The translations under genes and the position numbers were made by a program. The notes under the pieces were generated by a model. The model did not search any database, was not told where the DNA came from, and was given only the letters and a program-made list of their open reading frames with translations. A stretch of 12,394 bases of DNA from Actinomycetes bacterium (lineage in GTDB: Bacteria; Actinomycetota; Acidimicrobiia; Acidimicrobiales; Acidimicrobiaceae), in the NCBI GenBank assembly GCA_021819025.1, contig JAKASN010000015.1, forward strand, positions 1 through 12,394. Direction: 5' to 3'. How positions within the stretch are numbered: position 1 is the stretch's first letter; every line of letters begins with the position of its first letter. Of this stretch, positions 8,281 through 12,394 are shown piece by piece.

Positions 8281-8306
8281 TTAGGGGCGGTCTAGGTGTA
8301 TGTCAA
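8278..8306 (-). promoter_or_regulatory. Near-consensus housekeeping promoter for hyi-glxR-gcl-garK
   Basis: Minus strand: -35 TTGACA at 8306-8301, exactly 17 bases, -10 TAAACT at 8283-8278, predicting a start near 8271 and a leader of about 70 bases before the hyi ATG at 8202. Such a strong match suggests the operon relies on repression and not on activation for control. Read from sequence; not experimentally shown. Confidence 0.7.
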
Positions 8307-8310
8307 CTGT

Positions 8311-8340
8311 TTGAGGGCAAAGTTTTCCGCGATGTGGATA
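8311..8340 (+). promoter_or_regulatory. Possible iclR promoter
   Basis: TTGAGG at 8311-8316 and TGGATA at 8335-8340 are 18 bases apart on the plus strand, back to back with the hyi promoter, predicting a short leader before the ATG at 8374. Ribosome binding site AAGGA lies at 8357-8361, twelve bases from the ATG. Both boxes are weak matches. Confidence 0.3.
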
Positions 8341-8373
8341 GTACTTGTCGAAAGCTAAGGATAGAGTGCAGGC

Positions 8374-9207
8374 ATGACGGAGAAGACAAGCGGCGGCGTG
8401 CAGTCGGTCGAGCGGGTGTTCGAGCTGCTGGAACTGATCACCAGCGCCCGGGACGAGATCTCGCTCTCCGAACTCGCCGAGTCCGCCCAACTTCCCTTGC
8501 CCACCATTCACCGTCTTCTGCGCACCCTGGTCTCTCTGGACTACGTGCGCCAATTGCCGAATCGGCGTTACGGCCTCGGGCCTCGGCTCATCCGGATGGG
8601 GGAGGTCGCCAGTCGGCAACTCGGCGCGTGGGCGCGCCCCTACCTCGCCAACATCGTCGAGCAACTCGGCGAAACAGCGAACATGGCGATCCTCGACGGA
8701 GACATGGCCACGTATGTCGCCCAGGCGCCTTCGGCTCACTCCATGCGGATGTTCACCGAGGTCGGTCGGCGGGTGCACACCCACGACTCCGGCGTCGGCA
8801 AAGCGATGCTGGCGCAGCTGGACGACACGCAAGTGCGTGACATCGTGAATCGCGCCGGCATGCCCACCCCTACGGAGTACAGCATCGCCACCATCGACGC
8901 TCTCCTCGATGAACTTGCTCGCATCCGAGCGCGCGGGTACGCCATCGACGACAACGAGCAGGAACTCGGCGTGCGATGCTTCGCCGTCGCTGTACCGAAC
9001 ATGCCCAGCCTGACCGCGATCTCCGTATCTGGCCCGCTGACACGGGTCGATGAGCACTTCGCCGAACGCGCCATCCCGGTCCTCACCCGCGCCGCGGACT
9101 TGATCGCCGCCACGTCGAGAATGCATATAAAGCGTCCTAACCCAACTCCTACCATCCCATCGCCCCCGGCTAGGGATCTTTCGGGATACGAAATCTCCTT
9201 TCCATAA
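8374..9207 (+). CDS. IclR-family transcriptional regulator, probable repressor of the glyoxylate operon
   Basis: 277 residues. The N-terminal winged helix-turn-helix begins GGVQSVERVFELLELI, with the recognition region LSELAESAQLPLPTIHRLLR (31-50) and wing RRYGLGPRLIRMG. The effector domain follows from about 75 to 245, with the usual VAQAPSAHSMRMFTEVGRRV, HTHDSGVGKAMLA (135-147), GYAIDDNEQELGVRCFAVAV (189-208) and ISVSGPLTRV. Divergent placement from hyi, plus repeats on the hyi promoter, suggests it senses glyoxylate or a related acid. Oddity: the fold should end near residue 249 (AADLIAATSR). The last 28 residues (proline-rich, closing GYEISFP) do not look like the family and coincide with a change of composition at 9121, so the native 3' end was probably replaced. 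Function may be kept, since the domain itself is complete. Confidence 0.9.
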   Translation: MTEKTSGGVQSVERVFELLELITSARDEISLSELAESAQLPLPTIHRLLRTLVSLDYVRQLPNRRYGLGPRLIRMGEVASRQLGAWARPYLANIVEQLGETANMAILDGDMATYVAQAPSAHSMRMFTEVGRRVHTHDSGVGKAMLAQLDDTQVRDIVNRAGMPTPTEYSIATIDALLDELARIRARGYAIDDNEQELGVRCFAVAVPNMPSLTAISVSGPLTRVDEHFAERAIPVLTRAADLIAATSRMHIKRPNPTPTIPSPPARDLSGYEISFP

Positions 9208-9358
9208 TTGGGTGTTGTGCTGCGATACTTGCGGTGATGGGACCAGCCAAGCCGTCTTGGACGCTTCGGCTGCGCTTCTCGGATCAAGCGACACGGGTGT
9301 CCTCGGTACCCCGGACGGCAATCTGGCTTTCACATGGTTTTTCACGCATAACGCATAG
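9131..9358 (+). other. Unidentified coding-like frame, probable 3' fragment of a lost gene
   Basis: A 75-codon frame without an ATG, bounded by TAA 9128-9130 and TAG 9356-9358, different from the iclR frame it overlaps. It reads DTKSPFHNWVLCCDTCGDG, then QAVLDASAALLGSSDTGVLG, then TPDGNLAFTWFFTHNA. The amphipathic pattern and G/C-ending codons look like real protein, and it begins where iclR homology ends and stops two bases before the inverted-repeat element. I do not recognise the family. It could be the C-terminus of a gene truncated at the 9121 junction, or chance. Confidence 0.3.
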
Positions 9359-9359
9359 C

Positions 9360-9384
9360 TGAGTATTCCGAAACTCTTTACCAC
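9360..9384 (+). repeat. Left terminal inverted repeat
   Basis: Begins TGAGTATTCCGAAAC and ends TTTACCAC. Its reverse complement is found exactly at 9634-9658. Extending outward, three further positions agree in two of three bases before similarity is lost. Confidence 0.85.
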
Positions 9385-9453
9385 AGGGACTGCTCTTTGA
9401 CCACAGAACCACCGCCCCTACTACTACCCATAAACAATTATTTCTTCTTCGGA

Positions 9454-9482
9454 GGCATCTTCGATGCCGGGGTTTGCCCGGC
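9454..9482. repeat. Two adjacent, overlapping hairpins inside the element
   Basis: GGCATC-TTC-GATGCC (9454-9468) is followed by GCCGGG-GTTTG-CCCGGC (9466-9482). Both stems are perfect six-base pairs and share 9466-9468, so they compete. Confidence 0.6.
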
Positions 9483-9564
9483 AGCCCGGAAGACCATGGA
9501 AAGGGGGTCGGAAAATAACGCCTAAACAGACAACTTGATCACAGCGGGCAACCGCCAAGGACGC

Positions 9565-9601
9565 TGTATCACAGCCGACCTGAAACGACGGCTGTGATAC
9601 A
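9565..9601. repeat. Perfect 13-base-pair hairpin inside the element
   Basis: TGTATCACAGCCG (9565-9577), an 11-base loop, then CGGCTGTGATACA (9589-9601). No T-run follows on either strand. It could be a bidirectional terminator, a recombinase or regulator site, or a structured RNA arm. A short GCGG-GCAA-CCGC stem-loop with a GNRA-type loop lies just upstream at 9544-9555. Confidence 0.7.
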
Positions 9602-9633
9602 TTGGGTGGACTTGTAAAGAATTACTGAATTCG

Positions 9634-9658
9634 GTGGTAAAGAGTTTCGGAATACTCA
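9634..9658 (-). repeat. Right terminal inverted repeat
   Basis: Begins GTGGTAAAGAG and ends GGAATACTCA, the exact reverse complement of 9360-9384. Read on the minus strand it points into the element in the same way as the left arm. Confidence 0.85.
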
Positions 9659-9763
9659 CCTCGGCATGCTGAGCCGAGTTTGCATAGCGCAGGTCCCGAG
9701 CGAGCGCGCGTTTAGAGTGGCCTTGTCCCCGTCAGGCCCATAACGAGAAGGAAAGCATCTCCC

Positions 9764-9973
9764 TTGAGCTACTCCGCGAGCAACCGAAACACCGTAAAGG
9801 GCGACCTCGCTACACACGGTCCATTGCGCACCCTGAAGCGCACTTCTTTTCGGATTGCCAAAGCCACCGCAGTCGAATCTTCGACCGCATCGGGCAGCGA
9901 GGGACGTGCTGTCTTGGCCATGCCATACCTCGCGCAATGCGAATCCGATCACGCCATCGGGGGACCGTACTGA
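9764..9973 (+). CDS. Uncertain small ORF directly upstream of purU
   Basis: The 316 bases from 9659 to 9974 hold no recognised gene. The best candidate is a 69-codon frame starting at TTG 9764, with AAGGAAAG at 9748-9755 upstream, ending at TGA 9971-9973, one base before the purU ATG. It reads SASNRNTVKGDLATHGPLRT, then RTSFRIAKATAVESSTASG, then LAMPYLAQCESDHAIGGPY. Codon choice is plausible for the neighbourhood and the close spacing would allow translational coupling. However, it resembles no family I know and could be a gene remnant brought in with the adjacent rearrangement, or chance. Confidence 0.25.
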   Translation: MSYSASNRNTVKGDLATHGPLRTLKRTSFRIAKATAVESSTASGSEGRAVLAMPYLAQCESDHAIGGPY

Positions 9974-9974
9974 A

Positions 9975-10820
9975 ATGACGGACTATATCCTCAGCCTGCA
10001 GTGTCCCGATCAACCCGGCATCGTTCGTTCGCTCGCCCAGGGACTGGTGCTTGCGGATGCCAACATCCTCGAAAGCGCACAGTTTTCCGATCCCATCACC
10101 GGTCTATTCTGCATGCGAGTGCGCTTTGAGAGTCCCCAGGCCTCCGTCGAAGCTCTCCTTGGCCAATTAATGACACAATTAGCTGCATTCGACCCGGTGC
10201 TAAACCTCCGGCCCGCCCGACAGCTACGGCGCGCCCTGGTGATGGTCTCCAAGCACAACCACTGTCTTGTCGATCTCCTCTACCGGAGGGAAATCTCTGA
10301 ACTTGCCATCGAAATGCCCCTCATCGTCTCCAACCATCCGGATCTGGGTCCGCTCGCCAAGCACCATGGTGTGCCCTACTACTACATCCCGGTGACCCCC
10401 GATTCCAAGGCCGATGCAGAAGCCCAACTCAGGTCTCTTATCGCCGAGTACGAGATAGATGTGGTAGTACTCGCGCGCTACATGCAAGTTCTCAGCGAGT
10501 CTTTCGCCGAAGATTACTATGGGCGTATCATCAATATTCACCACTCGTTCCTGCCCGGCTTCAAGGGAGCTAATCCGTATTTGCGCGCCTACGAGCGCGG
10601 TGTGAAGATGATTGGAGCCACAGCACACTTCGTCACTCAAGCACTCGATGAGGGTCCGATCATCGAACAAGACGTCATCCGGGTAAGCCATAACAAGACC
10701 CCAGAAGAGCTCGTGGCACTCGGTCGCGACGTGGAGCGCTTGGTGCTGGCTCGCGCGGTGATGCTTTATGCGGCGGACCGACTGCAAATTTCTGGTGCGC
10801 GCACGGTGATCTTCGATTAA
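9975..10820 (+). CDS. purU: Formyltetrahydrofolate deformylase
   Basis: Hydrolyses 10-formyltetrahydrofolate to formate and tetrahydrofolate, balancing the one-carbon pool. The 281-residue protein has an N-terminal ACT domain (MTDYILSLQCPDQPGIVRSL, to about 80) and a C-terminal formyltransferase-fold domain. Catalytic residues in PurN-type spacing are present: Asn187 and His189 in RIINIHHSFLPGFKGANPY, and Asp225 in ALDEGPIIEQD, 38 residues after the Asn as in E. coli PurN (106/144). Length matches E. coli PurU (280). I start at ATG 9975 (GGGGGA ten bases upstream); the frame is open further upstream from 9855 but that part is not ACT-like. Third codon positions are less GC-rich than in the glyoxylate genes. 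It stands alone; no folate partner genes adjoin it. Confidence 0.95.
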   Translation: MTDYILSLQCPDQPGIVRSLAQGLVLADANILESAQFSDPITGLFCMRVRFESPQASVEALLGQLMTQLAAFDPVLNLRPARQLRRALVMVSKHNHCLVDLLYRREISELAIEMPLIVSNHPDLGPLAKHHGVPYYYIPVTPDSKADAEAQLRSLIAEYEIDVVVLARYMQVLSESFAEDYYGRIINIHHSFLPGFKGANPYLRAYERGVKMIGATAHFVTQALDEGPIIEQDVIRVSHNKTPEELVALGRDVERLVLARAVMLYAADRLQISGARTVIFD

Positions 10821-10920
10821 CCCAGCGCATCTAGCTACCTCGCGACATCGCCGGACCTTGGCCGTCAAGTCGTCACGCCCGGGATTGCCGTAGTCTCTCA
10901 AGCGACTTCAGTTACCTCAT

Positions 10921-10951
10921 CTCGGGAGCGGCCCGCAAAGAAAATCCCGAG
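10921..10951 (+). terminator. Possible terminator hairpin after purU
   Basis: CTCGGGA (10921-10927) and TCCCGAG (10945-10951) form a perfect seven-pair stem around a 17-base loop, about 100 bases after the purU stop and before the arsR-like gene. No T-run follows. The remaining purU-arsR gap (10821-11028) shows no ORF worth calling. Confidence 0.3.
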
Positions 10952-10987
10952 TTCGAAATTGACAGAGTGTGGGAAAGAGACTTGGGC

Positions 10988-11019
10988 TAGAATTCTTCCG
11001 TAACTCAACTCGCGCGAGT
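10988..11019 (+). promoter_or_regulatory. Candidate promoter -10 box and palindromic operator of the ArsR-family gene
   Basis: TAGAAT at 10988-10993 is a good -10 box; the matching -35 is unclear. Just downstream, ACTCGCGCGAGT (11008-11019) is a perfect 12-base palindrome that overlaps the likely transcript start and runs into the ribosome binding site GAGTAGG (11016-11022). A repressor bound there would block its own gene, the usual habit of ArsR proteins. Confidence 0.4.
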
Positions 11020-11028
11020 AGGTAATAC

Positions 11029-11400
11029 ATGGCTGACACCAAAGAAGAGGCGACTCCCCAAGGGGCATCTGCGACAGATCACGTTCGTTTTGAGATGGAA
11101 GAACTCGTCTCCAACATGTGCATGGCTCTCAATGACCCCAAGCGCCTCATGGTGATATGGGCACTGAGTAATGGCGCTTATAGCGTCAACGAGCTTTCCG
11201 CACTGCTATCCTCGCCTGCCTCCAACGTCAGCCAGCATCTCGCGATATTGCGCACGCGAGGCCTAGTGGACACCGAGCGTCAGGGTAACAGCATCTACTA
11301 CTCCCTGCGCCATCCCAAAATCGTCGATGCAATAGATATTCTTCGCGGGGTGTTGCGCGACGAAGTGAGTCGGCGCACCGGCATCGTCACCAACGATTAG
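11029..11400 (+). CDS. ArsR-family transcriptional regulator
   Basis: 123-residue winged-helix repressor. The helix-turn-helix covers 35-92: LNDPKRLMVIWALSNGAYSV, NELSALLSSPASNVSQHLAI (recognition helix about 63-77), then the wing DTERQGNSIYYSL. An N-terminal tail of about 18 polar residues and a C-terminal dimer helix (IVDAIDILRGVLRDEV) complete it. The only cysteine is Cys31 (NMCMAL). The metal motif of classic ArsR/SmtB (ELCVCDL) is absent, and so is the cysteine pair of sulfide-sensing SqrR/BigR, so the inducer cannot be inferred. It converges on the Rieske-DsrE pair, ending 37 bases from it. Start ATG has GAGTAGG six bases upstream. Confidence 0.9.
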   Translation: MADTKEEATPQGASATDHVRFEMEELVSNMCMALNDPKRLMVIWALSNGAYSVNELSALLSSPASNVSQHLAILRTRGLVDTERQGNSIYYSLRHPKIVDAIDILRGVLRDEVSRRTGIVTND

Positions 11401-11437
11401 AGGATCAGGCGCCATCTAGGACGACCATTGGCGGGTG

Positions 11438-12064
11438 TTAGCGATGGGGCATCACCCACAACCTTCCATTTAGTTCATAGGCGCTGTAACAAGGGAGATC
11501 AAAGTCGCTCGGCCCGCGTACACGCTCCCCGCTGATTAGGTCAAAGCGACTTCCGTGAGCCGGACAGGTGACCACGCTGCCCTCGATTTCACCGCGCGCG
11601 AGACTAGCACGTTGGTGGGGGCACATCCCCGTGCAGACGACGCGCCCCTCGACACGCCACAGCGATATCTTCCCAAGTGCACCCACCTCAAGATCCATCA
11701 AATGGCCGAGGCGCCCCGCAATATCAGCCGAATTGCACACGGCGATAGCGCGCTCGGCTGAGGTGAGGGAATCATCCGCCAGGACTTTTCGCAACGCAGG
11801 TCCGAGGCCACCGCGGGTACACACCAGGTCAAACCCAGCCCGCTCTGCGGTCATCCACAATCCCTGCTCGGGAGCTTGCAAAAACCCCACCAAAAACGCG
11901 CTCGGATAGCTCTCCCTCCATTGGCGCACTGGCAAAGTATCATCGCTGTTGCGGATTTCTCCAACCACGACGAGGCGCGCAAACGGCGTCAAGGTATCAG
12001 GCGCGGCGTCACAAAGAGAATAGCCTGCTTGATCTGCCACACGCGTTATGGCGCGAAGCGCCAC
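11438..12064 (-). CDS. Rieske [2Fe-2S] ferredoxin-domain protein with receiver-like N-terminal half
   Basis: 208 residues from GTG 12064. The C-terminal part (about 106-208) is a ferredoxin-type Rieske domain: CPHQRASLARGEI (Cys148, His150), then VVTCPAHGSRFDL (Cys167, His170), followed by GERVRGPSDFDLPCYSAYEL. All four cluster ligands are present, so electron transfer is expected. The N-terminal half (1-100) is not part of Rieske ferredoxins; it has alternating strands and helices (ARLVVVGEI, SAFLVGFLQAPEQG, DLVCTRGGLGPALRKVL). The start is uncertain. The GTG has GGAG eight bases upstream, but the frame continues upstream to the TAG at 12134 and reads VIWVVGDDPVALRAITRVAD across it, a typical first strand and helix of a receiver fold that the GTG start would cut off. 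No standard start codon exists in those 23 codons. It lies behind the DsrE gene, probably in one transcript. Confidence 0.75.
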   Translation of the reverse strand: MALRAITRVADQAGYSLCDAAPDTLTPFARLVVVGEIRNSDDTLPVRQWRESYPSAFLVGFLQAPEQGLWMTAERAGFDLVCTRGGLGPALRKVLADDSLTSAERAIAVCNSADIAGRLGHLMDLEVGALGKISLWRVEGRVVCTGMCPHQRASLARGEIEGSVVTCPAHGSRFDLISGERVRGPSDFDLPCYSAYELNGRLWVMPHR

Positions 12065-12133
12065 TGGGTCGTCTCCGACGACCCATATGACACCCGCTTG
12101 ATGATCGCTTCTTATCGAGTCGATACCGAGGTC

Positions 12134-12394
12134 CTAAATGAACATCGAGATATCGGCCTCGGCGGCCATATTGATGAACGAAGCAGCACCGATGGGAACG
12201 CTCAACCCGTCAATAAAATCGTCCTTGGTCAAGCCGTAGAGATCCATAGTCATCTGGCAAGGATGCAACCTCACTCCTAGGTCCATCGCCATCTCCAACA
12301 ACTCCGTCGGCGAAGCCACCTTGTGCTCTTCGGCGAGCATCTTGATCATCTTGGTACCTGCCCCGCCAAAGTGAATTTTGCCAAGTTTAAGATG
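12134..12394 (-). CDS. DsrE/DsrF/DrsH-like sulfur-relay protein (5' end outside window)
   Basis: 86 codons of the C-terminal part are visible: HLKLGKIHFGGAGTKMIKML at the window edge, then LLEMAMDLGVRLHPCQMTMD, LYGLTKDDFIDGLSVPIGAA, and the natural end EADISMFI. This matches the DsrE/F/H-like family once annotated as peroxiredoxin-like (COG2210), whose conserved cysteine sits in an ACxMSMDLMG-type motif, here HPCQMTMDLYG. Such proteins carry sulfur as persulfide and are often found with TusA, rhodanese or sulfur-responsive ArsR regulators. An ATG at 12349 is internal and not the real start. The gene precedes the Rieske gene on the same strand. Confidence 0.85.
   Translation of the reverse strand, partial: HLKLGKIHFGGAGTKMIKMLAEEHKVASPTELLEMAMDLGVRLHPCQMTMDLYGLTKDDFIDGLSVPIGAASFINMAAEADISMFI

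Larger units (their letters stand above)
9360..9658. mobile_element. Small non-coding element with terminal inverted repeats (MITE-like or deleted insertion sequence)
   Basis: About 297 bases enclosed by a perfect 25-base inverted repeat (details in the two repeat entries). Inside there is no ORF that could encode a transposase. Subterminal motifs recur: CTCTTT(A)CCACAG at 9374-9386 and CTCTTTGACCACAG at 9393-9406 on the left, GTAAAGA at 9614-9620 and 9637-9643 on the right, as transposase-binding sites often do. The interior carries several hairpins. I see no clear target duplication: AGCT precedes and ACCT follows the repeats. Family not identified; the ends of two different elements flanking a small gap would look similar. 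Confidence 0.55.

Noticed and set aside
8281..9384. A 367-codon minus-strand frame covering iclR and the rearranged stretch
   Set aside because: It is antisense to a clear IclR gene, has low-complexity arginine/glycine/aspartate-rich content and no family features; long antisense frames are expected in GC-rich genes.
9565..9601. The 13-pair hairpin as the terminator of iclR
   Set aside because: It lies about 360 bases after the iclR stop, has no T-run and belongs to the inverted-repeat element; a terminator role is possible but not supported.
9659..9974. Glycine or folate riboswitch upstream of purU
   Set aside because: I looked for the conserved glycine aptamer core (CCGAAGGGGCAA-type) and a tetrahydrofolate aptamer pattern and saw neither.
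9855..9974. N-terminal extension of PurU in the same open frame
   Set aside because: The ACT domain starts at the ATG at 9975, which has its own ribosome binding site and gives the standard length; the upstream 40 codons are not conserved-looking.
10959..10993. TTGACA (10959) with TAGAAT (10988) as a complete promoter for the ArsR gene
   Set aside because: The spacer is 23 bases, too long for a normal housekeeping promoter; only the -10 box was kept as a candidate.
1..12394. CRISPR arrays, tRNA or rRNA genes
   Set aside because: No regularly spaced repeats and no tRNA- or rRNA-like sequence were seen on either strand.

Overview
The window is 12.4 kb of fairly GC-rich DNA that looks like a high-GC Gram-positive (Actinomycetota). 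Genes carry G or C at most third codon positions, and the gene order hyi-glxR-gcl-garK with a divergent IclR regulator is common in that phylum. Genus cannot be told from the sequence.

Layout. (1) 1-947, minus strand: a dipeptide/oligopeptide ABC permease of the DppB type, lacking only its last few codons at the window edge, followed by a 390-base gap with a possible decayed coding fragment. (2) 1338-8373: a glycolate/glyoxylate assimilation locus. On the plus strand lies glcD (FAD-linked glycolate/D-lactate dehydrogenase), then a broken glcG (in-frame TAG, 3' end missing). Facing it is a broken lactate/glycolate permease gene (lctP/glcA) that keeps only about 98 N-terminal codons. The two broken ends meet near 2950, as a deletion between convergent genes would leave them. 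Beyond lies the minus-strand operon hyi-glxR-gcl-garK, ending at a pair of overlapping hairpins. (3) 8203-8373: a divergent control region with a near-consensus promoter for hyi (TTGACA, 17 bases, TAAACT) overlapped by two TAGTGGAAA repeats 21 bases apart, the best candidate operator for the IclR regulator encoded at 8374. (4) 9121-9974: a rearranged stretch. The iclR gene seems to have received a foreign 3' tail. An unidentified coding-like frame follows, then a 297-base non-coding element bounded by near-perfect 24-25-base inverted repeats and full of hairpins, then an uncertain small ORF. (5) 9975-12394: purU (formyltetrahydrofolate deformylase), an ArsR-family repressor with a palindromic candidate operator, and, convergent to it, an unusual Rieske [2Fe-2S] protein with a receiver-like N-terminal half plus a DsrE-family sulfur-relay protein cut by the window edge.

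How it works together. GlcD makes glyoxylate from glycolate. Gcl condenses two glyoxylates to tartronate semialdehyde. GlxR reduces this to glycerate, with Hyi interconverting it with hydroxypyruvate, and GarK phosphorylates glycerate into central metabolism. The IclR protein probably represses the operon. The dedicated permease and GlcG accessory are dead here, so uptake must come from elsewhere. The right end is a separate module of sulfur/redox character. The central pathway is well known. The least familiar parts are the Rieske/receiver-like fusion with its unclear start and the small inverted-repeat element.
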